A DNA stretch of 64,000 nt, from the NCBI RefSeq assembly GCF_002900365.1, contig NZ_CP025979.1, forward strand, positions 3,844,001-3,908,000, given 5' to 3'. Position numbers and translations under genes: made by a program. This stretch comes from Escherichia marmotae (GTDB lineage Bacteria; Pseudomonadota; Gammaproteobacteria; Enterobacterales; Enterobacteriaceae). Within the stretch, counting starts at the first letter, position 1. The number at the start of each line of letters is the position of its first letter. The notes beneath the pieces are model-generated. The model made no database searches. It was not told the DNA's origin and was given only the letters and a program-made list of their open reading frames with translations. Below, piece by piece: positions 39,543 through 48,954 of the stretch.

Positions 39543-39650
39543 TCAATAAACGTAGTTAAAAAAATTACTCTCAAAGTGGTAAACGCCGCCGCAAGCCGCG
39601 CCATTTCTGGCCTCGTCATTATCCAGTAATGTCCCTACAAATATTCGCAC

Positions 39651-39672
39651 ATTTGTGATGGCTCTCACCTTT
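39651..39672. promoter_or_regulatory. CRP site between uxaC and exuT
   Basis: TGTGATGGCTCTCACC contains TGTGA and TCACC spaced by six bases, close to the CRP consensus TGTGA-N6-TCACA. It fits known catabolite control of hexuronate genes. Confidence 0.75.
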
Positions 39673-39673
39673 T

Positions 39674-39691
39674 AAAGTTGTATGACAAGTT
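39674..39691. promoter_or_regulatory. ExuR-like operator before exuT
   Basis: AAAGTTGTATGACAAGTT resembles the ExuR palindrome and directly adjoins the CRP site. The rest of the 39441-39923 gap shows no other element I can name; a GC-rich hairpin-like stretch (39765-39850) forms the long exuT leader. Confidence 0.6.
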
Positions 39692-39923
39692 ATCTTTCTG
39701 CCGTCGCAAATCATAAGTCGACGGAATGCAAATTGCTGATTCATTCATTTGTTAGATGAATCGGGTTGACCGGTACGGAAGCCGAATTAGCACGAAACTT
39801 TCATGGCAACGTTCGGGGCGTGCCGGTTTTTTTTTCGGTTACCCGGTCGTAACTAACATCTTCAGCCTCTGGCGGGATGATGGCCGCGATTCCTGCGGAT
39901 ATAACAAAACGATGAGGTTTTAC

Positions 39924-41222
39924 ATGCGTAAAATTAAAGGGTTACGTTGGTACATGATCGCACTGGTGACGCTCGGCACCGTGCTTGGCTACCTGACGCG
40001 TAACACTGTAGCGGCGGCTGCGCCAACTCTGATGGAAGAGTTAAACATCTCCACCCAACAGTATTCCTACATCATCGCAGCCTATTCTGCTGCTTATACG
40101 ATCATGCAACCGGTAGCGGGTTATGTACTGGATGTTCTGGGTACAAAAATCGGTTACGCGATGTTTGCCGTGTTGTGGGCAGTGTTCTGTGGCGCTACCG
40201 CGCTGGCGGGTAGCTGGGGCGGCCTGGCGATTGCTCGTGGTGCAGTAGGTGCTGCTGAAGCGGCAATGATCCCGGCGGGTCTGAAAGCCAGCTCCGAATG
40301 GTTCCCGGCGAAAGAGCGTTCCATCGCAGTAGGTTACTTTAACGTTGGTTCTTCAATTGGCGCGATGATTGCACCGCCGCTGGTAGTATGGGCAATCGTA
40401 ATGCATAGCTGGCAGATGGCATTTATCATCTCTGGTGCATTGAGCTTTATCTGGGCGATGGCATGGCTGATTTTCTATAAGCATCCACGCGACCAGAAGC
40501 ATCTGACCGATGAAGAACGCGACTACATTATTAATGGTCAGGAAGCCCAGCACCAGGTTGGCACGGCGAAAAAACTGTCCGTTGGTCAGATCCTGCGTAA
40601 CCGTCAGTTCTGGGGTATCGCACTGCCGCGCTTCCTGGCGGAACCCGCCTGGGGTACTTTCAACGCGTGGATCCCGCTGTTCATGTTTAAAGTTTACGGC
40701 TTTAACCTGAAAGAGATCGCTATGTTTGCCTGGATGCCGATGCTGTTTGCTGACCTCGGTTGCATCCTCGGTGGTTACCTGCCGCCGCTGTTCCAGCGCT
40801 GGTTTGGTGTGAACCTGATCGTGTCCCGTAAGATGGTTGTAACGCTGGGTGCGGTACTGATGATTGGCCCGGGTATGATCGGTCTGTTCACCAACCCGTA
40901 TGTAGCGATTATGCTGCTGTGTATCGGTGGTTTTGCTCACCAGGCACTGTCTGGCGCGCTGATTACGCTCTCTTCTGACGTGTTCGGTCGTAACGAAGTG
41001 GCAACGGCAAACGGTCTGACCGGGATGTCCGCATGGCTGGCAAGTACGCTGTTTGCGCTGGTTGTGGGTGCACTGGCTGACACCATCGGCTTCAGCCCGC
41101 TGTTCGCGGTACTGGCAGTGTTCGACCTGTTAGGCGCGCTGGTTATCTGGACGGTATTGCAGAACAAACCAGCGATTGAGGTGGCGCAGGAAACACATAA
41201 CGATCCCGCACCGCAACATTAA
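39924..41222 (+). CDS. exuT: Hexuronate:H+ symporter ExuT
   Basis: A 432-residue major facilitator with twelve transmembrane segments that imports galacturonate and glucuronate. It belongs to the anion:cation symporter family, with the TRNTVAAAAPTLMEELN opening. The ATG at 39924 (MRKIKGLRWY) has a GAGG site; the frame is open 56 codons upstream but lacks a good start. ExuR controls it. A terminator follows. Confidence 0.95.
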   Translation: MRKIKGLRWYMIALVTLGTVLGYLTRNTVAAAAPTLMEELNISTQQYSYIIAAYSAAYTIMQPVAGYVLDVLGTKIGYAMFAVLWAVFCGATALAGSWGGLAIARGAVGAAEAAMIPAGLKASSEWFPAKERSIAVGYFNVGSSIGAMIAPPLVVWAIVMHSWQMAFIISGALSFIWAMAWLIFYKHPRDQKHLTDEERDYIINGQEAQHQVGTAKKLSVGQILRNRQFWGIALPRFLAEPAWGTFNAWIPLFMFKVYGFNLKEIAMFAWMPMLFADLGCILGGYLPPLFQRWFGVNLIVSRKMVVTLGAVLMIGPGMIGLFTNPYVAIMLLCIGGFAHQALSGALITLSSDVFGRNEVATANGLTGMSAWLASTLFALVVGALADTIGFSPLFAVLAVFDLLGALVIWTVLQNKPAIEVAQETHNDPAPQH

Positions 41223-41251
41223 CGCAAAGTATAAGTTTTAGTTTCCCTTCG

Positions 41252-41278
41252 AAGCCGCCTTTTCAGGCGGCTTTTTCA
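41252..41278 (+). terminator. Terminator of exuT
   Basis: AAGCCGCCT and AGGCGGCTT form a perfect stem with a TTTC loop, followed by TTTC. Confidence 0.88.
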
Positions 41279-41351
41279 TCACTGCGAGTAGAGCAAATCT
41301 CGCAAAAGTGGTATAACAAATATAGTCTGCTGTATCATGCCTGGAGCGCAT

Positions 41352-42128
41352 ATGGAAATCTCTGAACCACGCCGTTTGTACCAACAACTTGCTGCTGACC
41401 TGAAAGAGCGCATCGAGCAGGGCGTCTATCTGGTGGGTGATAAATTACCCGCCGAACGTTTTATTGCCGATGAAAAAAACGTCAGCCGCACCGTGGTTCG
41501 TGAAGCCATCATCATGCTGGAAGTAGAAGGCTATGTAGAGGTGCGTAAAGGCTCAGGTATTCATGTGGTTTCCAACCAGCCTCGCCATCAGCAAGCGGCT
41601 GACGATAATATGGAATTTGCTAATTACGGTCCGTTTGAGTTGCTCCAGGCACGCCAGCTCATCGAAAGCAATATTGCTGAGTTTGCCGCTACCCAGGTCA
41701 CTAAACAGGACATCATGAAACTGATGGCCATCCAGGAGCAGGCACGCGGCGAACAATGCTTCCGCGATTCCGAGTGGGACTTGCAGTTTCATATTCAGGT
41801 AGCCCTGGCAACGCAGAACTCGGCGCTGGCAGCCATCGTTGAGAAAATGTGGACCCAGCGTAGCCATAACCCGTACTGGAAAAAACTCCACGAACACATT
41901 GATTCTCGTACCGTCGATAACTGGTGCGATGACCACGATCAAATCCTTAAAGCGCTGATTCGCAAAGATCCCCATGCCGCTAAACTGGCAATGTGGCAGC
42001 ATCTGGAAAACACTAAAATTATGTTATTTAACGAAACCAGTGATGATTTCGAATTCAATGCTGACCGTTACCTGTTTGCTGAAAACCCGGTTGTACATCT
42101 GGATACGGCTGCCAATAGCAATAAATAG
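41352..42128 (+). CDS. exuR: Hexuronate operon repressor ExuR
   Basis: A 258-residue GntR/FadR-family repressor of exuT, uxaCA and uxuAB. The N-terminal winged helix includes RRLYQQLAADLKERIEQG and DEKNVSRTVVREAIIMLE; the C-terminal FCD domain binds the hexuronate effector. I use the ATG at 41352 (MEISEPRR), as in K-12; an ATG five codons earlier is also in frame. Confidence 0.95.
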   Translation: MEISEPRRLYQQLAADLKERIEQGVYLVGDKLPAERFIADEKNVSRTVVREAIIMLEVEGYVEVRKGSGIHVVSNQPRHQQAADDNMEFANYGPFELLQARQLIESNIAEFAATQVTKQDIMKLMAIQEQARGEQCFRDSEWDLQFHIQVALATQNSALAAIVEKMWTQRSHNPYWKKLHEHIDSRTVDNWCDDHDQILKALIRKDPHAAKLAMWQHLENTKIMLFNETSDDFEFNADRYLFAENPVVHLDTAANSNK

Positions 42129-42471
42129 CCCTCTCTTCTGACAGGCGCTGCCAGGTGCCTGTGCGCTTTATCAGTAAGCGAAAAGTATAAAGTGTCAGCC
42201 TGTGTAAATCCTCTCGCCACCCTCCCCTGCAATCAGCAAAATCAGACCCCACGGACATGTAATTTTGATAACGAACAACGTTGACCTTTGTTACAATTAG
42301 ATTCAATTTGAATTTATGCTATTAAATGTTTTCTTATCTCACGTTTTAACAGGGAATAGTTCAGGCCGTGTTGGTGTCCTGACCCGCAATCCATACAAAA
42401 ACAGTAATAACCTGGCGGGAGTGCATCATTTAAAACCGGCGTGGCGTTAACCGATTCACCAGGAATAATGA
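42129..42471. other. Noncoding gap between exuR and yqjA
   Basis: This stretch of 343 bases holds no gene-like frame. It is AT-rich around 42290-42340 and presumably carries the yqjA promoter and leader. A short CAGGC/GCCTG stem near 42142-42160 may end exuR. No CpxR or other site is clear enough to call. Confidence 0.5.
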
Positions 42472-43134
42472 ATGGAACTTTTGACCCAATTACTGCAAGC
42501 CCTGTGGGCGCAGGATTTTGAAACGCTGGCCAATCCATCGATGATTGGCATGTTGTATTTTGTCTTGTTTGTAATTTTGTTCCTTGAAAACGGCTTGCTT
42601 CCGGCAGCCTTTTTACCGGGCGACAGCTTACTGGTGTTGGTCGGTGTATTGATTGCTAAAGGCGCGATGGGGTATCCGCAAACGATTCTGTTACTGACCG
42701 TTGCCGCCAGCCTTGGCTGCTGGGTCAGTTACATACAGGGGCGATGGCTGGGCAATACCCGCACCGTGCAAAACTGGCTTTCCCATTTACCCGCGCACTA
42801 TCACCAACGCGCACATCATCTTTTTCACAAACACGGTTTATCCGCGTTGCTGATTGGCCGCTTTATTGCGTTTGTCAGAACATTACTGCCGACTATTGCC
42901 GGGTTGTCAGGGCTGAATAATGCCCGTTTTCAGTTCTTCAACTGGATGAGCGGTCTGCTGTGGGTGTTGATCCTGACAACCTTAGGATACATGCTCGGCA
43001 AAACGCCGGTATTTTTGAAGTATGAGGATCAGCTCATGTCATGCCTGATGCTGCTCCCGGTGGTACTGCTGGTGTTTGGTCTGGCAGGTTCTTTGGTTGT
43101 GTTATGGAAAAAGAAATATGGAAATCGGGGGTAA
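42472..43134 (+). CDS. yqjA: DedA-family membrane protein YqjA
   Basis: A 220-residue inner-membrane protein of the DedA family, with about five hydrophobic segments and the conserved FLPGDSLLVLVG and GRFIAFVRTLLPTIAG motifs. YqjA and its paralogue YghB are needed for proton-motive-force balance, alkaline tolerance and cell division. mzrA follows after 3 bases, so the two form an operon. Confidence 0.95.
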   Translation: MELLTQLLQALWAQDFETLANPSMIGMLYFVLFVILFLENGLLPAAFLPGDSLLVLVGVLIAKGAMGYPQTILLLTVAASLGCWVSYIQGRWLGNTRTVQNWLSHLPAHYHQRAHHLFHKHGLSALLIGRFIAFVRTLLPTIAGLSGLNNARFQFFNWMSGLLWVLILTTLGYMLGKTPVFLKYEDQLMSCLMLLPVVLLVFGLAGSLVVLWKKKYGNRG

Positions 43135-43137
43135 GGG

Positions 43138-43521
43138 ATGCAAATACCTCGCATGTCGCTTCGTCAGCTAGTCTGGTCCGGCGCTGCTTTACTGCTGGTC
43201 GGCACGCTGCTGCTGGCTTGGTCCGCGGTTCGTCAGCAAGATTCAACGCTGGCGATCCGTGCCGTTCATCAAGGCACGACGATGCCAGACGGTTTTTCCA
43301 TCTGGCATCACCTTGACGCTCACGGCATTCCTTTCAAAAGCATCACTCCCAAGAATGACACTCTACTGATTACATTTGATTCCAGCGACCAGAGTGCCGC
43401 CGCAAAAGCTGTTCTCGACAGAACATTGCCTCATGGCTACATCATTGCACAGCAGGACAATAATAGTCAGGCTATGCAGTGGCTGACCCGGCTGCGAGAT
43501 AACTCTCATCGCTTCGGATAA
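43138..43521 (+). CDS. mzrA: EnvZ modulator MzrA (YqjB)
   Basis: A 127-residue bitopic inner-membrane protein with one N-terminal transmembrane segment (about 10-30) and a periplasmic domain. It contacts EnvZ and connects the CpxAR and EnvZ-OmpR stress systems. It is co-transcribed with yqjA. Confidence 0.93.
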   Translation: MQIPRMSLRQLVWSGAALLLVGTLLLAWSAVRQQDSTLAIRAVHQGTTMPDGFSIWHHLDAHGIPFKSITPKNDTLLITFDSSDQSAAAKAVLDRTLPHGYIIAQQDNNSQAMQWLTRLRDNSHRFG

Positions 43522-43667
43522 CTTCCTGTTATCCGAAACATATCACTCACTTTGGTGATTTCACTGTTACTGTCTATGATTAATGAGGCGGTGGTTAACA
43601 CTACCGCTTCGTTGTCTGGACAATCGTTCCTCTGTAATGGGTCCGAGTCACAATGGAAGGTTCAAGA

Positions 43668-44036
43668 ATGAAATACCGCATCGCTTTAGCTGTTTCTCTT
43701 TTTGCTCTTAGTGTCAGTAGTTATGCCACTACTCTTTGTCAGGAAAAGGAGCAAAATATCCTTAAGGAGATCAGCTATGCTGAAAAACACCAAAACCAGA
43801 ATCGTATCAACGGCCTGAACAAAGCCCTTAGAGAAGTACGGGCCAATTGTTCAGATAGCCAACTGCGCGCCGATCATCAGAAGAAAATCGCAAAGCAGAG
43901 AGATGAGGTAGCGGAACGCAAACATGATTTAGCCGAGGCCAAACAAAAAGGCGATGCGGATAAGATTGCCAAACGCGAACGGAAACTGGCAGAAGCGCAG
44001 GAAGAGCTGAAAAAGCTGGAAGCGCGCGCCTACTAA
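43668..44036 (+). CDS. yqjC: Periplasmic coiled-coil protein YqjC
   Basis: A 122-residue DUF1090 protein with a signal peptide (cleavage near SSYA-TTL, residue 20). A charged, Lys/Glu-rich helical body follows, likely a coiled coil (AKQRDEVAERKHDLAEAKQK). I use the ATG at 43668, as in K-12. Function is unknown. It starts the yqjC-D-E-K cluster. Confidence 0.9.
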   Translation: MKYRIALAVSLFALSVSSYATTLCQEKEQNILKEISYAEKHQNQNRINGLNKALREVRANCSDSQLRADHQKKIAKQRDEVAERKHDLAEAKQKGDADKIAKRERKLAEAQEELKKLEARAY

Positions 44037-44073
44037 TCCGCAATAGTCACTACTTACTCACCTGGAGAAAACT

Positions 44074-44379
44074 ATGTCGAAAGAACACACTACGGAACAT
44101 CTGCGTGCTGAGTTGAAATCCCTGTCTGATACGCTGGAAGAAGTACTAAGCGCTTCAGGAGAGAAGTCGAAAGAAGAGTTGAGTAAGATTCGCAGCAAAG
44201 CGGAGCAGGCACTGAAACAGAGCCGTTACCGTCTGGGTGAAACCGGTGATGCAATTGCCAAACAGACCCGTGAAGCGGCGGCACGTGCCGATGAATACGT
44301 GCGTGAAAATCCGTGGACAGGCGTAGGCATTGGCGCTGCCGTCGGTGTAGTGTTGGGCGTTCTACTGTCTCGTCGTTAA
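44074..44379 (+). CDS. yqjD: ElaB/YqjD-family ribosome-binding membrane protein YqjD
   Basis: A 101-residue protein with a long charged helix and one C-terminal transmembrane segment (WTGVGIGAAVGVVLGVLLSR). YqjD anchors ribosomes to the inner membrane in stationary phase. It ends two bases before yqjE begins. Confidence 0.94.
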   Translation: MSKEHTTEHLRAELKSLSDTLEEVLSASGEKSKEELSKIRSKAEQALKQSRYRLGETGDAIAKQTREAAARADEYVRENPWTGVGIGAAVGVVLGVLLSRR

Positions 44380-44381
44380 TT

Positions 44382-44786
44382 ATGGCGGACACTCAGCACG
44401 CGCAAGGGCCCGGTAAAAGCGTTCTGGGCATCGGGCAGCGAATTGTCACTATCATGGTTGAAATGGTGGAGACACGTCTGCGGCTGGCGGTGGTTGAACT
44501 GGAAGAAGAAAAAGCCAATATCTTTCAGTTATTACTGATGCTGGGTCTGACGATGCTTTTTGCTGCATTTGGTCTTATGAGCCTGATGGTGCTGATTATC
44601 TGGGCGATTGATCCGCAATATCGCCTGAATGCAATGATTGCCACCACCGTGGTGTTGTTCCTTTTAGCGCTGATTGGCGGTATCTGGACATTACGCAAGT
44701 CGCGGAAATCGACCCTGTTGCGCCATACGCGCCATGAACTGGCGAACGATCGGCAACTGCTCGAGGAGGAGTCCCGTGAGCGGTAA
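44382..44786 (+). CDS. yqjE: Inner membrane protein YqjE
   Basis: A 134-residue DUF1469 (holin superfamily III-like) protein with two central transmembrane segments between charged helices. I use the ATG at 44382 (MADTQHAQG), as an earlier in-frame ATG falls inside yqjD. Its function is unknown; it overlaps yqjK by 11 bases. Confidence 0.92.
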   Translation: MADTQHAQGPGKSVLGIGQRIVTIMVEMVETRLRLAVVELEEEKANIFQLLLMLGLTMLFAAFGLMSLMVLIIWAIDPQYRLNAMIATTVVLFLLALIGGIWTLRKSRKSTLLRHTRHELANDRQLLEEESRER

Positions 44787-45075
44787 AGTCGAACGTGAAC
44801 GCCGCAAGGCACAGCTACTTAGCCAGATCCAGCAACAACGGCTGGATCTTTCCGCCAGTCGTCGTGACTGGCTGGAGGCAACAGGCGCTTACGATCGTCG
44901 CTGGAATATGCTGTTGAGTTTGCGCTCCTGGGCGCTGGTTGGCAGCAGCGTGATGGCTATCTGGACAATTCGCCATCCGAATATGCTGGTTCGCTGGGCC
45001 AGACGCGGTTTTGGCGTCTGGAGTGCCTGGCGTCTGGTTAAAAGTACGATTAATCAGCAGCAGCTTCGCGGTTAA
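44776..45075 (+). CDS. yqjK: YqjK-like protein
   Basis: A 99-residue basic protein that starts at a GTG at 44776 (giving MSGKVERERRKAQ) with a strong GAGGAGGAG site inside the end of yqjE. A long charged helix is followed by one hydrophobic stretch (WALVGSSVMAIW). Function is unknown; translational coupling with yqjE suggests a joint membrane role. Confidence 0.9.
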   Translation: MSGKVERERRKAQLLSQIQQQRLDLSASRRDWLEATGAYDRRWNMLLSLRSWALVGSSVMAIWTIRHPNMLVRWARRGFGVWSAWRLVKSTINQQQLRG

Positions 45076-45261
45076 TTACCTCTCTGGCCGGAGTCATTCC
45101 GGCCTTATCCCTCAAATTTTTTGAAAATTTTTGACAGTTTTCCTTGCTAACAATCACCATTCACTACGTTTATGCTTCTCTCCATCGACAGCAACGACGC
45201 TAATACCGCGCTCTTGCAGAAAAAAACAATCAGCGGCCTGAGTGGCGCAGTGGAGAGTAAG

Positions 45262-45654
45262 ATGAAAAAATTAGAAGATGTTGGTGTACTGGTAGCGCGT
45301 ATTTTAATGCCAATTCTGTTTATTAGCGCAGGTTGGGGGAAAATTACCGGTTATGCAGGCACGCAACAATACATGGAAGCGATGGGTGTCCAGGGCTTTA
45401 TGCTGCCGCTGGTGATCCTGCTTGAGTTCGGTGGCGGCCTGGCAATCCTGTTCGGTTTCCTGACGCGTACCACCGCACTGTTTACCGCTGGCTTTACACT
45501 GTTGACGGCATTTTTATTTCACAGCAACTTTGCCGAAGGCATGAACTCGCTAATGTTTATGAAAAATATGACTATTTCTGGTGGATACCTGCTTCTGGCG
45601 ATTACCGGTCCGGGCGCATATAGCATCGACCGCCTGCTGAATAAAAAGTGGTAA
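45262..45654 (+). CDS. yqjF: DoxX-family membrane protein YqjF
   Basis: A 130-residue inner-membrane protein with four transmembrane segments of the DoxX family. The ATG at 45262 (MKKLEDVGVL) is the K-12 start. In K-12 it is linked to quinone or aromatic stress and neighbours yqjG, a quinone reductase. Activity is not established. Confidence 0.92.
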   Translation: MKKLEDVGVLVARILMPILFISAGWGKITGYAGTQQYMEAMGVQGFMLPLVILLEFGGGLAILFGFLTRTTALFTAGFTLLTAFLFHSNFAEGMNSLMFMKNMTISGGYLLLAITGPGAYSIDRLLNKKW

Positions 45655-45676
45655 GCACAGGCTATACTTAACGATA

Positions 45677-45706
45677 AAAAACGAGGAGGAAGCTCCTCGT
45701 TTTTGC
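45677..45706 (+). terminator. Terminator between yqjF and yqjG
   Basis: AACGAGGAG pairs with CTCCTCGTT, with a T run following. yqjG starts 17 bases later. Confidence 0.8.
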
Positions 45707-45722
45707 TATTGGAGGAAAAAAA

Positions 45723-46709
45723 ATGGGTCAACTGATTGACGGTGTCTGGCATGACACCTGGTACGACACAAAATCCACCGGCGGTAAATTTCAACGTTCA
45801 GCTTCCGCATTTCGTAACTGGCTCACTGCCGATGGCGCGCCTGGGCCGACTGGCAAAGGTGGTTTTGTCGCAGAAAAAAAACGCTACCATCTCTATGTTT
45901 CACTCGCCTGCCCGTGGGCACACCGCACGCTGATTATGCGTAAACTCAAAGGTCTGGAACCGTTCATCTCTGTTTCCGTGGTGAACCCACTGATGCTGGA
46001 AAATGGCTGGACCTTTGATGACAGTTTTCCAGGTGCAACCGGCGACACGCTCTATCAACACGAGTTTCTGTATCAGCTTTACCTTCATGCCGATCCGCAC
46101 TATAGCGGTCGTGTCACCGTTCCCGTGCTGTGGGACAAAAAGAATCACACCATCGTCAGCAACGAATCAGCGGAAATCATCCGCATGTTCAATACCGCTT
46201 TTGATGCGCTGGGTGCGAAAGCTGGTGATTACTACCCGCCTGCACTGCAAACGAAAATTGACGAACTCAATGGCTGGATTTACGACACCGTTAACAATGG
46301 CGTCTATAAGGCCGGTTTCGCCACCAGCCAACAGGCCTATGACGAAGCAGTGGTAAAAGTATTTGAATCACTGGCACGCCTGGAACAGATCTTAGGGCAG
46401 CATCGCTTCCTGACAGGTAACCAGCTCACCGAAGCCGATATTCGCCTGTGGACCACATTGATCCGTTTTGATCCGGTGTATGTCACCCACTTCAAGTGCG
46501 ATAAGCACCGCATCAGCGATTACCTGAACCTGTACGGCTTCCTGCGCGATATCTACCAGATGCCGGGGATTGCCGAAACTGTCAATTTCGATCATATCCG
46601 TAATCACTACTTCCGCAGCCATAAGACCATCAATCCCACCGGGATTATTTCGATTGGTCCGTGGCAGGATCTCGATGAACCACACGGGCGGGATGTTCGC
46701 TTCAGCTAA
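45723..46709 (+). CDS. yqjG: Glutathionyl-hydroquinone reductase YqjG
   Basis: A 328-residue xi-class glutathione transferase that removes glutathione from glutathionyl-hydroquinones. Catalytic Cys63 is in the SLACPWAHR motif. An N-terminal thioredoxin fold and a C-terminal helical domain follow. A strong GGAGG site precedes the ATG. It may share regulation with yqjF and YhaJ-type aromatic sensing; that is inference. Confidence 0.95.
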   Translation: MGQLIDGVWHDTWYDTKSTGGKFQRSASAFRNWLTADGAPGPTGKGGFVAEKKRYHLYVSLACPWAHRTLIMRKLKGLEPFISVSVVNPLMLENGWTFDDSFPGATGDTLYQHEFLYQLYLHADPHYSGRVTVPVLWDKKNHTIVSNESAEIIRMFNTAFDALGAKAGDYYPPALQTKIDELNGWIYDTVNNGVYKAGFATSQQAYDEAVVKVFESLARLEQILGQHRFLTGNQLTEADIRLWTTLIRFDPVYVTHFKCDKHRISDYLNLYGFLRDIYQMPGIAETVNFDHIRNHYFRSHKTINPTGIISIGPWQDLDEPHGRDVRFS

Positions 46710-46830
46710 ACAAAGGTACCCTTCACGATGCCTTATTAATTCATCAAGTTAATATTTACTGTCATTTCATTCATGTCTATTCTTAATTTGCTGCTTTAAA
46801 AACAAGTGATTGAGCAAAATTGAGGCAAAA

Positions 46831-47199
46831 ATGGACTGGTATCTGAAAGTACTGAAAAATTATGTCGGTTTTCGGGGACGTGCGCGGCGCAAAGAGTACT
46901 GGATGTTTATTCTGGTCAACATCATCTTTACGTTCGTGCTGGGGCTGCTGGACAAAATGTTAGGCTGGCAACGCGCCGGTGGCGAGGGCATTCTGACGAC
47001 CATCTATGGCATTCTGGTGTTTTTACCGTGGTGGGCGGTTCAGTTCCGTCGCCTGCACGACACCGACCGCTCGGCATGGTGGGTGCTACTGTTCTTAATC
47101 CCGGTTATCGGCTGGCTGATTATCATCGTGTTTAACTGCCAGGCGGGTACACCAGGTGAAAACCGGTTTGGGCCAGACCCAAAACTGGAACAAGAATAA
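46831..47199 (+). CDS. yhaH: DUF805 inner membrane protein YhaH
   Basis: A 122-residue protein with three to four hydrophobic segments and the DUF805 motifs FRGRARRKEYWMF, RRLHDTDRSAWW and GENRFGPDP. I use the ATG at 46831 (MDWYLKVLKNY), seven codons into the open frame. In K-12 a paralogue, yhaI, follows; here it is absent and yhaJ comes directly next. Confidence 0.92.
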   Translation: MDWYLKVLKNYVGFRGRARRKEYWMFILVNIIFTFVLGLLDKMLGWQRAGGEGILTTIYGILVFLPWWAVQFRRLHDTDRSAWWVLLFLIPVIGWLIIIVFNCQAGTPGENRFGPDPKLEQE

Positions 47200-47201
47200 T
47201 A

Positions 47202-47229
47202 ATTAAGCACCTTGCAAAAGGTGCTTAAT
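47202..47229. terminator. Hairpin between yhaH and yhaJ
   Basis: ATTAAGCACCTT and AAGGTGCTTAAT form a perfect 12-bp stem with a GCAA loop between convergent genes. There is no strong T run, only a few T bases further on. Confidence 0.7.
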
Positions 47230-47232
47230 GGA

Positions 47233-48129
47233 TTATTTTGCCGTAAACAATTTAGGGATTTCTCGCAAACACCAGGATTTTGCCTCCCCCATACTGTCGC
47301 GACGCCACGCCATAATAATATCGATTTCGCTGGTCGATTCCGGGCTGACTACACGCAACCGCCCTTCAGCAATATCTTTTTCGACCATCGGGTACGGCAT
47401 GGTTGCCACGCCAAGCCCCGCCAGTAACGCCTGCCGTTTATCTTCAATGGTGCTGACCGTTAAGCGCGGCTGTTTGTCCAGCAACTGCACCGTCAATACC
47501 GGACGCTCACGGGCGGTATCTGCCACCGCGATCCCACGATATTTCACACGCGTAACCTCCGAAAGCGGCTCCGGCTCCTGATGAATCGGGTGATTCGGCG
47601 CGGCGACGTAGACATTCATTAAGGTATAGAGCTTGCGCGAGTTGATCTCCGACGAAGAACGAAAATGCATATCCGGCGCGATAACAATATCTGCCCGGCC
47701 CTGCTCCAGTCGCTCCCACGCCCCCGCCAGCACCTCGGTGATGATTGCCAGTTGGGTATTGGCTTTCGCCGCCAGTTTGTCGATTAGCGGGAAAAAGGCC
47801 GACGTCGGCACCAGCGCCTCGGTCACAATAGTGAGATGTGTTTCCCAACCGCGCGCGAGGGCTTCGGCATCAGTAGTCAGTTTATCTGCTGCCTCCAGCA
47901 GAACACGTCCCCGCTCCAGCAACATACGCCCGACATTGGTGAATTTTGTCCGATGCCCCGAGCGGTCAAACAGCACCACATCCAGCTCTTCTTCCAGTTT
48001 TTGCATGGTGTAGCTAAGCGCAGAAGGCACGCGTCCCAGCTCATCTGCTGCTGCCGCAAAACTGCCACGGCGATCAATAGCATCCATAACACGCAGTGCT
48101 TCCAGCGTTAATGCCCTTTCTTTGGCCAT
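47233..48129 (-). CDS. yhaJ: LysR-family regulator YhaJ
   Basis: A 298-residue LysR-type transcription factor with an N-terminal winged helix (ALRVMDAIDRRGSFAAAADE) and a C-terminal effector domain. In K-12 it responds to aromatic nitro compounds and activates yqjF. It is divergent from yhaK, which it may also control. Confidence 0.94.
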   Translation of the reverse strand: MAKERALTLEALRVMDAIDRRGSFAAAADELGRVPSALSYTMQKLEEELDVVLFDRSGHRTKFTNVGRMLLERGRVLLEAADKLTTDAEALARGWETHLTIVTEALVPTSAFFPLIDKLAAKANTQLAIITEVLAGAWERLEQGRADIVIAPDMHFRSSSEINSRKLYTLMNVYVAAPNHPIHQEPEPLSEVTRVKYRGIAVADTARERPVLTVQLLDKQPRLTVSTIEDKRQALLAGLGVATMPYPMVEKDIAEGRLRVVSPESTSEIDIIMAWRRDSMGEAKSWCLREIPKLFTAK

Positions 48130-48233
48130 GTCGTTCTCATTCAGGAAATTTGAACATACCGGGCAGAATATCTGGCTAACAATGTAGCGTCCAGCCCCTT
48201 ACCATAAAAGGAAGTAAAGAGAGGTCAAGAATT

Positions 48234-48935
48234 ATGATTACTACCCGAACTGCCAGACAGTGTGGACAAGCAGACTACGGATGGTTGCAGGCCCGGTATA
48301 CTTTTTCCTTTGGACACTACTTCGACCCTACATTGTTAGGCTATGCCTCCCTGCGTGTACTTAACCAGGAAGTGCTGACCCCAGGTGCCGCCTTCCAGCC
48401 GCGAACCTACCCAAAAGTCGATATTTTGAATGTGATTCTGGATGGAGAGGCAGAATACCGCGACAGTGAAGGCAATCATGTTCAAGCCAGCGCTGGTGAA
48501 GCCTTATTGCTTTCTACTCAGCCGGGCGTGAGTTATAGCGAACATAACATCAGCAAGGACAAATCGTTAACGCGGATGCAGCTTTGGTTGGACGCTTGTC
48601 CACAGCGGGAGAATCCGCTGATTCAAAAACTGGCGCTTAATATGGATAAGCAGCAATTAATCGCCTCGCCCGATGGCGCGAAGGGTAGCCTGCAACTGCG
48701 CCAGCAGGTGTGGCTGCATCATATCGTGCTCGATAAGAACGAAAGCGCGAGCTTTCAACTACACGGCCCGCGTGCCTATTTGCAATCGATTCACGGTCAG
48801 TTTCATGCGATTACGCACAACGAAGAGAAAGCGGCGCTGAGCTGCGGCGACGGGGCGTTTATTCGTGACGAGACTAACATTACGCTGGTTGCCGATTCCC
48901 CACTGCGCGCTTTGCTGATAGATTTACCCGTCTAG
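48234..48935 (+). CDS. yhaK: Pirin-like bicupin protein YhaK
   Basis: A 233-residue cytoplasmic bicupin of the pirin family with FGHYFDPTLLGYASLRVLN and an N-terminal metal-ligand region (FQPRTYPKVDILNVILDGE). It is thought to sense oxidants; quercetinase-type activity is shown only for relatives. It is divergent from yhaJ. Confidence 0.92.
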   Translation: MITTRTARQCGQADYGWLQARYTFSFGHYFDPTLLGYASLRVLNQEVLTPGAAFQPRTYPKVDILNVILDGEAEYRDSEGNHVQASAGEALLLSTQPGVSYSEHNISKDKSLTRMQLWLDACPQRENPLIQKLALNMDKQQLIASPDGAKGSLQLRQQVWLHHIVLDKNESASFQLHGPRAYLQSIHGQFHAITHNEEKAALSCGDGAFIRDETNITLVADSPLRALLIDLPV

Positions 48936-48954
48936 TTGTTTTTACAGGGAGAAG

